Notes under the pieces: generated by a model
Seen by the model: the letters and a program-made list of their open reading frames with translations, nothing else
What the model was told of the DNA's origin: nothing
Databases searched by the model: none
NCBI GenBank assembly: GCA_965220315.1
Contig: CBDCPP010000001.1
Span: forward strand, 248,001 to 312,000
Reading direction: 5' to 3'
DNA length: 64,000 nt
Source: JAPOXK01 sp965220315
GTDB lineage: Bacteria > Chloroflexota > Dehalococcoidia > Bin125
In this document: piece after piece, positions 9,241 through 18,098 of the stretch
Position numbering within the stretch: position 1 is the stretch's first letter
Layout: each line of letters begins with the position of its first letter
Made by a program: the position numbers and the translations under genes

Positions 9241-12200
9241 CTACCCATCTTCCGGGAGCAGTACAACCCGTACGTAGCGGTCGTCGGTGAGGTAACGCCG
9301 AGCTACGGCCGTGACTTGATCCAGAGTCAATGCTTCTAACCATTCGTCGAAGCGGCCGATCTCCGTGAACGACTCACCCCGTTGCACCGCGGTCTGGATC
9401 TGGTTGAGCCAAAAACCGTTATCCCGCAACTGTTCCGGTCGGGAGGTACGCAGGCGCTCCTTCACCGTGTCCAGGTATCGCTGCTCACCTCCCGCGCGCA
9501 GCCAATCCACTTCCTCCAGCACCTCTGCCAAGAGTTCGTCGCTGCGGGCAGGGTCGCTGCCGAAGATGATAGAGACCTGATACTCAGGGTCCGGCAGAAG
9601 CTGGGAGTTGGCCCTCACACGGATGCTGTACGTACCGCCCAGCTCCTCCCGCACGCGCTCGCGGAGGCGGATCCCGAGCATCTCGCCCGCTACGGTCAGG
9701 GTCAGCGCTTCTTGGCGAGTCCACTCCCGTTCGCCGGCGAACACCAACACCGTGGCGCCGCGTGGTTCGCTGCCGCTGCGGACGACGTGGTCCTCCCGCT
9801 CCAGCGGCGGGTCGATCCCGACATCCCGCCACTGCTCGGCGCGTCCGGTCGTCGGCAGGCTGGCCAGATAAGTGGCGGTCAAGGAGCGTAGGTTGTCCCA
9901 GTCGAACGCGCCCACGAAGACGAAGGTGGCGTCGCCCAAGTCGGCGAACCGGTCCGCGTACACCGCTTCCGCACGCTCCAGGCTGAGTTCCTCCAGCAAT
10001 GCGAGAGTCAGGGGGCGCGCACGGAGGTGCTGCTGGCTCAGCACGGTGTTCACGGTGTTGCTGAGAATCGCGTCCGGCTGGGCGGCGCGCGTCTCCGCAA
10101 CGCTGCGCAGGCTGGACTCGTACCTCGAGAAGTAGACCGGATCTAACCGCGGGGCGGTGGCATACAGGGTAATCAGTTGGAAGAGGCTCTCCAGGTCCTG
10201 CGGGGAAGCGCTGCCCCGAAATCCTTCGAACAGCTCCCCAATGTAGGGGGATACCGAGACCCTTTTGCCGGCCAGCAGCTTGTCCAGGGTCACATTGTCG
10301 TGCGGACCGACGCCACTGCCGGCAACCAAGGCGTCCGCGTACAGAGCGGACACATGATCCTCGTCGGCGACCAACGAGTGCCCGCCGGGACTGGAGGCGC
10401 GGAACACCACTTCGTCGTTGCGAAAGTCGGTCTGCTTGGCGATCACGGTCATGCCGTTGGAGAGAGTCCACTGGAGCGCGTCGATCGACTCGATGCGTTC
10501 TTCCCCGGTAATACTTCCCGGGGTTGGAAGGGTTGCCAGCAGCGGGACAGCGGTGAGGGCGTCCACGTAGGGCTCCACCTCCAAGGTGTCGGCCGCCTCG
10601 AGTTGCGCCTGTACCGCCGCGGCCAATTCCCCATCCGCGCGAGCGGCCGTCTCTTCGGGTCGCACGATCAATAGCGCCGTGTCCCCGAGCTGCGGCCAGA
10701 ATGCTGCCAAGTCATCGAACTCCCCCGGCGCGATCTGCGGGAGCAGATCCTGGTACAGCTCCCACTCCGCCTTGATGCCGGGCACCGGTGTTCCGCTGAG
10801 AAAGTGCTGCACGTACTCCTGGACCAAAGTGGCCGACGATCGTTGGTCTCGTTGCGTGTACAAGCTCTCCACCGAGCGCAACAAGTTGATCTTCTCTCGG
10901 GCCAGTTCGGCGTCGGTGAAGCCATGCTGTCGAATGCGCTGCAGCTCCTCCAACACCGCCGCCAACCCGCGCTCGACGCCGTCCTCCTCCACCCATGCGG
11001 AGAAGGTCACGATGTCCAGTGGTTCCACGTATGAGGAACCTCCTCCTGCCGCCCACAGGTAGGGGGGATCTGCGATCTGACCGCGCTCGAACAGCCGCGC
11101 ATTCAGCATCATGAAGGCCAGTCTTTCCACGACCATGCGCCGAAATGCCGCCAAGTCTTGTCCGGGGTCGGGGGCAAGCTTTCGGATCAGGATGAACTGG
11201 GTGCCGGGCGACTCGGGATCGGTGAACACTTCGATGCGAGGTGTATCGTGGCCCGGAATGGCGAAGCGTGGCCTCGCGGTGGCAGGCGCGGCAGCGGCGC
11301 GCTCCTGGTTCGCTTCTCCCTCGGGTGGCGGCGCAAAGTGCTGCTTTACCTTGCTCTCGATCTCCTCAATATCGAAGTCGCCCACGGCGACGACAGCCAT
11401 CAGGTCAGGCCGGTACCACCGCTCGTAAAACTCCCGCAGGCGCTCGACAGGCGCGGTCTCGATGATCGCCGTCAGGCCAATCGGACTCCGGTCGGCGTAG
11501 CGCGAGGAGCCGAACATCAGTGGGAGCAAGTTGTCTTGCAGGCGCGAGTCGAACCCTTGTGATAAGCGCCACTCTTCCAGCACCACCCCACGCTCCAACT
11601 CCACCTCGACGGGCTCGAAGGTCACGGCGTAGGCCCAGTCACTGAGAATCTGAAACGCGGTCTCGGTCACCTCGGGATCGTCGATCGGAATCTCCAGCCA
11701 ATACACGGTGTCATCGAAGCTGGTTTGGGCGTTCAGATCGGCGCCAAAGGTGCTGCCGATGGACTCCAGGTAGTCGACGATCTCCTGCTTGGCGAAGCGA
11801 GCGGTGCCATTGAACGCCATGTGCTCGACGAAGTGTGCCAGCCCGCGCTGACTCTCCTCTTCTAGGATCGAGCCGGCCTTGATGACGAGCGCTACCTGGG
11901 CCCTGTTGCGCGGCTCCTCGTTGTGCTGGATGTAATAAGCCAGGCCGTTGGTCAGGGTGCCGCGAATCACGGAGGGATCAAAGGACAGAGAATCGTCCGG
12001 TCCGGATATCGGCGCACCGGTAGCCGGGGGTTCCGGACTGGCGATGGGGGCGGGCGCAACTGGCGTGGCAGAGGCCGGGGGTTCCGGACTGGCGGTGGGT
12101 GCGGGTACTTCTGGCGTGGCAGAGGCTGAGGGTTCCGGACTGGCGGTGGGGGCGGGCGCAACTGGCGTGGCAGAGGCCGGGGGTTCCGGACTGGCGGTGG

Positions 12201-12390
12201 GTGCGGGTACTTCTGGCGTGGCAGAGGCTGAGGGTTCCGGACTGGCGGTGGGGGCGGGTACTTCTGGCGTGGCAGAGGCCGGGGGTTCCGGATCCGGAGT
12301 GGGCGTGGGTTGGGAATCGCACCCTATCAGCGCTACGAACAACAGGGTGATACCGATAGCGGTTAACGCTGACTTCAGATAGGCGCTCAT
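9241..12390 (-). CDS. M16 family zinc metalloprotease lipoprotein (insulinase/pitrilysin-like)
   Basis: 1049 aa. The signal peptide ends in the lipobox FVALIGC (Cys about 24), so the enzyme is a lipoprotein outside the cytoplasmic membrane. Residues 34-125 are Pro/Ala/Ser/Glu repeats of 17 aa. The catalytic M16 domain follows with the inverted zinc motif HFVEH (186-190; Glu189 is the catalytic base) and a downstream 'ERGVVLEEW' region that should supply the third ligand. A second M16-like half (about 640-1049) lacks the zinc motif, as is usual for the inactive C-terminal half in this family. The expected role is degradation of peptides outside the cytoplasm. Confidence 0.92.
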   Translation of the reverse strand: MSAYLKSALTAIGITLLFVALIGCDSQPTPTPDPEPPASATPEVPAPTASPEPSASATPEVPAPTASPEPPASATPVAPAPTASPEPSASATPEVPAPTASPEPPASATPVAPAPIASPEPPATGAPISGPDDSLSFDPSVIRGTLTNGLAYYIQHNEEPRNRAQVALVIKAGSILEEESQRGLAHFVEHMAFNGTARFAKQEIVDYLESIGSTFGADLNAQTSFDDTVYWLEIPIDDPEVTETAFQILSDWAYAVTFEPVEVELERGVVLEEWRLSQGFDSRLQDNLLPLMFGSSRYADRSPIGLTAIIETAPVERLREFYERWYRPDLMAVVAVGDFDIEEIESKVKQHFAPPPEGEANQERAAAAPATARPRFAIPGHDTPRIEVFTDPESPGTQFILIRKLAPDPGQDLAAFRRMVVERLAFMMLNARLFERGQIADPPYLWAAGGGSSYVEPLDIVTFSAWVEEDGVERGLAAVLEELQRIRQHGFTDAELAREKINLLRSVESLYTQRDQRSSATLVQEYVQHFLSGTPVPGIKAEWELYQDLLPQIAPGEFDDLAAFWPQLGDTALLIVRPEETAARADGELAAAVQAQLEAADTLEVEPYVDALTAVPLLATLPTPGSITGEERIESIDALQWTLSNGMTVIAKQTDFRNDEVVFRASSPGGHSLVADEDHVSALYADALVAGSGVGPHDNVTLDKLLAGKRVSVSPYIGELFEGFRGSASPQDLESLFQLITLYATAPRLDPVYFSRYESSLRSVAETRAAQPDAILSNTVNTVLSQQHLRARPLTLALLEELSLERAEAVYADRFADLGDATFVFVGAFDWDNLRSLTATYLASLPTTGRAEQWRDVGIDPPLEREDHVVRSGSEPRGATVLVFAGEREWTRQEALTLTVAGEMLGIRLRERVREELGGTYSIRVRANSQLLPDPEYQVSIIFGSDPARSDELLAEVLEEVDWLRAGGEQRYLDTVKERLRTSRPEQLRDNGFWLNQIQTAVQRGESFTEIGRFDEWLEALTLDQVTAVARRYLTDDRYVRVVLLPEDG
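12037..12291 (-). repeat. Five tandem 51-bp units in the M16 protease gene
   Basis: Five 17-aa repeats (PEP[PS]ASATP[EV/VA]PAPTAS) at residues 34-118, plus a partial sixth. Units alternate between PEPP/PEPS and PEV/PVA types, which points to expansion by 102-bp pairs. The segment tethers the catalytic domain away from the membrane. Confidence 0.9.
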
Positions 12391-13402
12391 CTATCTCGTC
12401 TCTCGGTGTTCATCCTGCCGTCATTGACCTTCCCTCGATCGTTGCACGACCTACCATGCTAGTTCTGCAAGCACAGGAACGGGATCGACAGGAAGAAAGG
12501 TCTCGGCGCCGGCAACCCGTGAGGCCTGACGTGGTTGCAAGTTTGCCTGTACTGCTCTGTCAGCGCCCACGCTCCCATCATGTACCAACTGGTGATGCAG
12601 CGTCTGGCGCGCTTCTATTGGATGTCGCTGGCGACCAGTGGCACCCCTTCCTCTCGTGTAGCAGCAGCGCCTGTTTCCCGACTTGCCATCATGGGTGACT
12701 ACTACGGCGAGGACCGGACAGGTGGAATCAAGCGGATGGATCTTGTCCGCCTGACTACGATGGTCCCAATCCGCGGCTGCGGACTGGGTAAGGTCGTTGG
12801 CGAAAGCACGAGCGATCCGCCCGAGCGGCGACCCGCCAGCGAGTTTTCTGGAGTGGTGTTGATCTTAGATGTCGACCGTCTGACGGATCACGCATTCGCG
12901 GAGGTTCGTGATAGGGCGATCCGGCCCACGCTCTAGCAGTTTGATTATGAATGAACAGCCCGCACCCGCGTCAGGAACGCGCGACCTCGCTTGCCGCGGG
13001 GTGGGCATTAAAGATGGGCAAATTCTGTGGCGAAGCTAACGTTGTCTTCGGTCAAAAGGATAAAGGCCAAGACACCTGACAGCAGGGCACTGTCTACAGT
13101 CATGTAGGCCGGAAAAAGTGGGCCCGATTCGGCGGTAGGCCATACCATCTTCGAGATGTGGATGGACCTCTGACTCTTCCAGAAATGGTGGGCCGGACTG
13201 GACTGTACAGCGAACTTTTCGGTGGGAAGCCCAAATGTAAGGAAATGGGCACGCCACCCTAAATGGGCACAAGCGATCTCTCAAGCGCGGCCGGGCGCAC
13301 TTCCTTTCACCAACAGGGAGATGAGTCCGGCTTCAATTATCGCCGCTGCGCATCTGAGAAGACAGGTCTGGTCACCGGAAAAACCCGTTCTTCCGCAGCA
13401 TG
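12391..13402. other. Gene-poor region of about 1 kb
   Basis: No supported gene. A 133-codon plus-strand ORF (12535-12936) is open, but it lacks a recognisable domain or ribosome-binding site. The region is less GC-rich than its neighbours. It contains a 25-bp sequence (13202-13226) repeated on the other side of the sterol methyltransferase gene. Confidence 0.4.
13202..13226 (+). repeat. 25-bp direct repeat, left of the sterol methyltransferase
   Basis: ACTGTACAGCGAACTTTTCG plus GTGGG. It matches 14500-14524 at 22 of 25 positions in the same orientation. Confidence 0.6.
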
Positions 13403-14440
13403 TCAAAGAGGTTTGCGAGTCAGGAAACAGTACAACGGCGTGAAGATCCCGGCCCTGCCGCCCGTGACATAGGCGTTGGCGGTCCGATCCAGCAGCCTGA
13501 CGACGTCCGCGGAGCCCTTCGGAAACACCCCAAACACCTCGGCCAGCCTGGATGCCCCGATGAACGCCTTGCGGCCCAGCGGAATCCTGTACAGGCCCTT
13601 GGCCAGCGTTCTGCGCCGGGTCTCCATGGGCTGATACCATGGCGTGGTCGGACCGTTCTCCTCGACCGCCCAGTCCATTCCCTCAATGAGTTGAAATCCC
13701 GCCGTTTCGAGCGCCCGGTTCACCTCTCCCATCGTTGCGATATCCTGGAGCGCGACGTTGCGCATCAGATCCTTCTTGATGGCCCGGTGCCGATGGTCGT
13801 TGGGGTCGAACTTGTCCGTCATGCACATTTCCTGACCCCAGAAAAGGGCTCCGGGTTTCAGCACGCGGTAAATCTCGGCGAACGCGTCCGCCTTGTCCGG
13901 TGCATGGCACGTCGATTCGATCGCGTAGCCACGGTCGAATGTGTCGTCCGCGATGGCGCCCATGTCCATGAAGCTGCACGCGAGGTAGTCGACCATGTGG
14001 TCGAGCCCCGCCTCGGCGTTCAACGATCTCGCCCTGTCCAGCTGGATTTCATTTCTGTTGACCCCTACGACCCTCACACCGGCGTCCCGGACGACACGCC
14101 GCATCGGCCCGCCGACCCCGCAACCGATATCGACTACCCTCATTCCCTCGCGCAACTCCAACTTGGAGATCATCAGTCGCTGATGCCGGGTCTTGGAGTC
14201 CTCCACGCTCTCCTTGGGCGATAGCGGCGCGAAGTGCAGGGATTCGCCCCAGGCGAACACCATGAAGTCGCCGCAAAGATCGTAGTATTCCTTGACGGTT
14301 TCGGTGTGGTCGTAGTCTGTCACGCCGACATCGCACGCGAACGCTCTGTCGCTCCATCCATCGAAGCGCTGCACGCGACTGGCGACATCCGACGCACGGT
14401 ACGCGGCCTTCAGCCCGGTGTGTAGTTTGCGGAGTTGCAA
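13403..14440 (-). CDS. Sterol 24-C-methyltransferase homologue (SMT/Erg6-like)
   Basis: 345 aa, starting at a TTG (14440); no ATG or GTG exists between it and the upstream in-frame stop. It is colinear over its whole length with eukaryotic SMTs: the aromatic region before motif I (FAWGESLHFAP, 63-72), SAM motif I VVDIGCGVGGP (102-112), YAIESTCHAPD (172-182; yeast and plants have YAIEATCHAP), YRVLKPG (191-197), MTDKFDP (207-213), PWYQP (267-271) and the C-terminal IFTPLYCFLTRKP (332-344). The C-terminal third corresponds to the Sterol_MT_C domain, which generic methyltransferases lack. The expected reaction is SAM-dependent methylation of the delta-24 side chain of a sterol. No squalene epoxidase or oxidosqualene cyclase lies in the window, so the substrate (own, host or dietary sterol) is open. 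Confidence 0.85.
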   Translation of the reverse strand: MQLRKLHTGLKAAYRASDVASRVQRFDGWSDRAFACDVGVTDYDHTETVKEYYDLCGDFMVFAWGESLHFAPLSPKESVEDSKTRHQRLMISKLELREGMRVVDIGCGVGGPMRRVVRDAGVRVVGVNRNEIQLDRARSLNAEAGLDHMVDYLACSFMDMGAIADDTFDRGYAIESTCHAPDKADAFAEIYRVLKPGALFWGQEMCMTDKFDPNDHRHRAIKKDLMRNVALQDIATMGEVNRALETAGFQLIEGMDWAVEENGPTTPWYQPMETRRRTLAKGLYRIPLGRKAFIGASRLAEVFGVFPKGSADVVRLLDRTANAYVTGGRAGIFTPLYCFLTRKPL

Positions 14441-14499
14441 CAGAGGTCTCTCTGAACGGGCGAGTTCGCAGTTCGGTACGTCATGGTGAGCCTACGTGT

Positions 14500-14524
14500 A
14501 CTGTACTGCGAACTTTCCGTTGGG
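14500..14524 (+). repeat. 25-bp direct repeat, right of the sterol methyltransferase
   Basis: Same orientation as 13202-13226, with three mismatches. The two copies bracket the 13.4-14.4 kb gene. Confidence 0.6.
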
Positions 14525-14573
14525 CCGTTCAGTTGTAGGCTGACGAAGTGGAGGCCGAACGCGCGTATCTGGC

Positions 14574-14619
14574 TTCGCCTACGCTCGTCACAGGCCACGC
14601 GATAGTAGGCGTAGGCGAA
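14574..14619. repeat. Inverted repeat, perfect 11-bp arms
   Basis: TTCGCCTACGC at 14574-14584 and its exact reverse complement at 14609-14619, separated by 24 bases. It lies between the small coiled-coil gene and the sterol methyltransferase gene. There is no T tract, so it is not a typical intrinsic terminator; it could be a protein-binding site. Confidence 0.45.
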
Positions 14620-14645
14620 CTCGTCGTTCGACACAAGGAGAGCGC

Positions 14646-14867
14646 TTAGTCTGCAGTGCCCTCCGCGATCTGCCCCTCGAGTCGTTCGAGCGCCTGTCTC
14701 CACTGCTCGACGTAGTGCTCCCACATGGGCAACTGCTGCTGCCCCATCGCGCGCACGCTGGGATCGCTCGAGACCGCCAGCTGGCTAGCAAGCTCCAGAG
14801 CATCTGTCACGCGCTGCGCCAACTCGCGGAAGCGCGCCAGCCGCTCTTCCGGGGTTTCATCGGCCAT
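14646..14867 (-). CDS. Small helical protein of unknown function
   Basis: 73 aa. The ATG at 14867 has GGAGG at good spacing, which fixes the start; the frame stays open upstream but has no support there. The protein is hydrophilic and almost wholly helical (ERLARFRELAQRV, then 'WEHYVEQWRQALERLEGQI' near the end), consistent with a two-helix hairpin. Family unknown. It is read toward the sterol methyltransferase gene, with about 200 bp between. Confidence 0.55.
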   Translation of the reverse strand: MADETPEERLARFRELAQRVTDALELASQLAVSSDPSVRAMGQQQLPMWEHYVEQWRQALERLEGQIAEGTAD

Positions 14868-15533
14868 CCTGTGCCTCCGCCCGACCCTCGCAACCTCACA
14901 CACCGAGCCGTCGGATGGTGCTGAGTGTAAACACGGTCTTGCTCGGGAGCGACGGGCGCCTGAACCACCGCGTGTGCGCGCCGTCGGGCGACGGCGAGTA
15001 GCGTGGGATCGCGGCGACGGACAATCAGAGTTGCTCCCCGCCTTCGATTCGCCCGCGTGGGCGGAGATGACGGAGGCGCTGCGCCTTCGGGATGACCGCC
15101 GGGTACTCGAACAGGCGACTGCGTTCGAGCTCGCGTCAGACCCCAAGGGCCAGCTGTGGATCGTGGAGGACTCGCGGGTCCGTATCCGTGATTGATCCAG
15201 CCCCCCCTTCGCCGAGGCGGGTGGCGTGTAAGGCGACTGGGCGGTGGGGTGTGGCGCGCTGGGATGGCTTCGCGCCTCGACCCTCAGTGTCTCGAACTGG
15301 GAGTCGTGCGCGCTGCGGCACCTTCTGGCGGCGAGGCGCTCGTCGAGTTGTGGCCGAGGCAGCGGAGCAACCGTCCTCCCAGCGCTCGGACATGTCACCA
15401 GGCGAGTCCGACGCCACTCGATGAACATCGGCATGACGACGCGCTCGTGCGAAGAGGGATGCGCGAGGTTCTACGTTGCGCTCTCGTTCTGAGAGCGACG
15501 TAGGTCGCTGCGCCATGGCTTACCGCTCTGTAC
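14868..15533. other. Intergenic region with degenerate repeat elements
   Basis: No gene is supported. Around 15040-15075 lies TTCGATTCGCCCGCGTGG followed by GCGGAGATGACGG, then a second short copy ending in CTTCGGGATGACC. These resemble the short dispersed 'GGGAATGACG' elements also seen near 1.1 kb. Confidence 0.35.
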
Positions 15534-17474
15534 CTACTGCTGCTCGCCGGTTCGCTTCAACACGATCCTGACTTCCGACTGCGCCGTCCCGTCTGGAGAT
15601 GTCGCTGTCACGGTGATGGCCGTGTCTTCCCCATCGGGTAGGACTACTTGGTGACGCCCTGAGTCTGGGGTGCCGTTGGTCGGGTCGACGGAGATCGTGG
15701 CAGCGGGATGCATCGTGGCGACGTCCAATGTGACGCTGCCCTCGTTGGCGCGTTGGCTGTACGTGCCGCCAAGTCCCTTTCGGACGCCGCTTAGGGTGAA
15801 GTGCTGGCCATTGGGGTACGTGACGACAATCCGAGTAATTCGCGCATCGTCGGCGCCGCTCTCGACTTCGGCGTTGATGCGGTCCACCTCCGCTTCTGTC
15901 AGGCCATCCGCGTCCTCGATGGTCATGCGGTCGATCGTGGCCGTGTGCCTTAGACGCTTCTGTGGTCTCTGTTGACTCTGTGGTGGCGCTGACACGTAGG
16001 CGACCACGTCGTCGACGGTGTCGGCCGCTGGCCACGACTCCAGTCCGTTGCTCTTGAGGTCTTCGACAAGGGTCTCAGTCATCATCCAGTCTCTATCACA
16101 GGACACTTCCGTGGATTGGTGGCCAACGGTGATGCGATATCGTGCTGTGCCGAGCGGCCCGACCGCGAGCCGAGCACCCCACCCCGCGTCGTTGGGGGTC
16201 TTGAAGTCGATCACCATGACCCCGTTCACCCACTCCACGTTAGCAATCGGGTCGACGAACTCGGCGAGCAGTTGAACCACAATTCGTTCAGCGTGAAATG
16301 CCGCTGCTGCTTTGCTAGGGTCGGTGTTCCCGTCGCGGACCATGTAGCTGAACGTATGACGGGCGTGCTCAAGCCTCATGAGGAGTGCCAGCGGCATGGG
16401 CATCGCAATGGTCAGCTGTTCTTCAGGATTCCCATTGACTGAGTCTGGACGGGTCTGCGGCTCCTCGTTCGTGAGCGTGGCTTCTCGGGGCGGGTCAGGC
16501 TGGCCCGAGGGGTCCAAGTGCGTCACAGCCACTGGCTTGGCTTGGCGACGATCATGGTGAACCTGGACGTTTCGCGGTGGTATAGCCGCAGTCGGCTGCA
16601 GCACCGCCAACATGTCGGGTGACACCTGAAGGTCGATAGTGAGCTCTTCGGGTTCCCGTTCAGTCCATCCGACGAACCTGTATTCGCGCTGGTTCTGGTG
16701 GGTCCTGTGCTTGAAGAAAACTGAGCGCACCATGCGGTCGAAGCCATTGACGGCGTCATCGACGAAGGAATGCGGATCATCCACATAGGCTACGGGGCCG
16801 TGCAGGACAGCCTGAAATGGGTGGACGGTCTTGTGCTTGGATGGGTGCGTGAGAGTGGCCTCAGCGCCTCTCGGCCCGAGCTGCTGTGCCACCATCGTCG
16901 CGAGGGCGCGAGCGAACGCACGTGGGTTATGAATGGTGGTAAAGTGGTCGTAGCCGGAGTCGAGGGATCCGATCCACGCATCTCTTTCCGCCTTGTTAGA
17001 TGGTTCTATTGCTGCGCACCAGATCCAGCAGTTCTTGCCATAGCGACTTGTATTCGTTGTCTTGTTCGTGACCTCGACGGCGCGCGTAGTAGTGCGCCGC
17101 TTTGACCCGATTGCCTGAGCTGCTCGGTTGCGCTCATCATCGTCCTGCGCGGCTCGCAACATGTCCGCAGGGTCGTTCTTTCGTGACTCGGTTACCCGCT
17201 CTCGCTGGGTCACGGCTTCCTGGGGATCCCCGATGAGGGTCTCATCTTCGTAGCGGAACTTTTCGGGCTTGCTGAGGCGGATCGTGCCGCACTGCTCGAT
17301 GGCGTAGCGAGCCTCACAGCCCTTGACGACCACTGGCAGCTCCACTGGCCAGTTGAACTGGGGCGCTTTGCCCAGTTGCACGGCATAGGTCTGGACGACT
17401 GTTCCGTCGTCGTTTACGACTTGGCCTTCCACGAAGATCCGATCAGTAATGGGACCGCCCCCCGTCACTCGCAC
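15534..17474 (-). CDS. Unknown protein with C-terminal cadherin-like beta-sandwich
   Basis: 646 aa from a GTG at 17474; an in-frame stop lies about 60 bases upstream, so it cannot extend much. There is no signal peptide or membrane helix. Residues about 145-200 hold a distinctive block (RYGKNCWIWCAAIEP, IHNPRAFARAL). About 240-290 has 'NQREYRFVGWTEREP' then SPDMLAVL, reminiscent of the end of DUF2971-type domains. The C-terminal 75 residues look like the cadherin-like beta-sandwich module (PF12733 type: PAATISVDP, then a Gly-rich turn and ITVTATSPDG). Function is unknown. Just upstream sits a decayed DUF5655 gene, a domain often found in restriction or defence settings, which suggests but does not show a defence context. 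Confidence 0.6.
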   Translation of the reverse strand: MRVTGGGPITDRIFVEGQVVNDDGTVVQTYAVQLGKAPQFNWPVELPVVVKGCEARYAIEQCGTIRLSKPEKFRYEDETLIGDPQEAVTQRERVTESRKNDPADMLRAAQDDDERNRAAQAIGSKRRTTTRAVEVTNKTTNTSRYGKNCWIWCAAIEPSNKAERDAWIGSLDSGYDHFTTIHNPRAFARALATMVAQQLGPRGAEATLTHPSKHKTVHPFQAVLHGPVAYVDDPHSFVDDAVNGFDRMVRSVFFKHRTHQNQREYRFVGWTEREPEELTIDLQVSPDMLAVLQPTAAIPPRNVQVHHDRRQAKPVAVTHLDPSGQPDPPREATLTNEEPQTRPDSVNGNPEEQLTIAMPMPLALLMRLEHARHTFSYMVRDGNTDPSKAAAAFHAERIVVQLLAEFVDPIANVEWVNGVMVIDFKTPNDAGWGARLAVGPLGTARYRITVGHQSTEVSCDRDWMMTETLVEDLKSNGLESWPAADTVDDVVAYVSAPPQSQQRPQKRLRHTATIDRMTIEDADGLTEAEVDRINAEVESGADDARITRIVVTYPNGQHFTLSGVRKGLGGTYSQRANEGSVTLDVATMHPAATISVDPTNGTPDSGRHQVVLPDGEDTAITVTATSPDGTAQSEVRIVLKRTGEQQ

Positions 17475-17475
17475 C

Positions 17476-17826
17476 TCAGACCGTACCGGTCCCCCAGGAA
17501 ACGGTCGACGGCGGCGATTCCGCTAGGTGTGCATATTTTGGCCGGAGGGCTAGCTCGCAAGGGGCTGCCGGTGATGTCTGTCGTCGTCCAATCTCGCCTC
17601 TGCCAAACCCCCTGCCGACAGACACTGCCTCTGCATCTAGGCCTGGCGAGGCCTCTGGGATCGTGCAGCTCGTGGAACCGCATATTGAGCGCGAGGCGGA
17701 GGCGGGAGCCTGCGGGACCACGTCAACGAAGTTGGTTTCTGCCTTGTACGCAACGTAGAGCTTGAGAAACTCCTCCGTGACCACGGGGCTGAGCGCGAGT
17801 ACTTCTTTTCGGAACATGTCGAACAA
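17476..17826 (-). pseudogene. Decayed DUF5655-domain fragment
   Basis: The start (MFDMFRKEVLALSPVV, then KLYVAYKAETNFVDVVPQ) matches the DUF5655 domain. After VVPQ the family sequence continues in another frame (LRLALNMRFHELHDPRGLA), then returns to the first frame at about VGRGFGRGEIG. Two compensating frameshifts and a random-looking tail mean the gene is broken. It directly precedes the 646-aa unknown gene and may be the remains of its partner or of a longer ancestor. Confidence 0.6.
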
Positions 17827-17833
17827 CGGTGTC

Positions 17834-17909
17834 TGGTGGGCCCTCAGGGACTCGAACCCTGGGCCTTCGGATTAAAAGTCCGCTGCTCTTCCAGCTGAGC
17901 TAAGGGCCC
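17834..17909 (-). tRNA. tRNA-Lys (anticodon UUU)
   Basis: On the minus strand the sequence folds as a complete cloverleaf. The acceptor stem is GGGCCCT paired perfectly with AGGGCCC, the D arm is GCTC-AGCTGGAA-GAGC, the anticodon loop CTTTTAA carries UUU, and the T loop is GGTTCGAGTCC. The discriminator is A, and CCA is encoded at the 3' end (17834-17836). Confidence 0.97.
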
Positions 17910-18098
17910 CTGCGAATGTTACAACGCCGCCGCGGCTGTTCGCGCCCCACCCGGATGCACGTCCAGGCGCGCGGCGGCAGGGCGTGCTCCTGTGCGGCAC
18001 GGGCCACTCCGAGCGGCTCGACCGGCAGTTGAGCGGCGACCGCTTTCGGGGGCGGATACCGTGCGCCTGCCGCCTAACGGTGGTCGCGACGCGGGCGC

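Noticed and set aside
12535..12936. 133-codon plus-strand ORF
   Set aside because: No domain or ribosome-binding site; composition does not look like the window's genes.
13400..14224. 274-codon plus-strand frame
   Set aside because: Antisense of the sterol methyltransferase.
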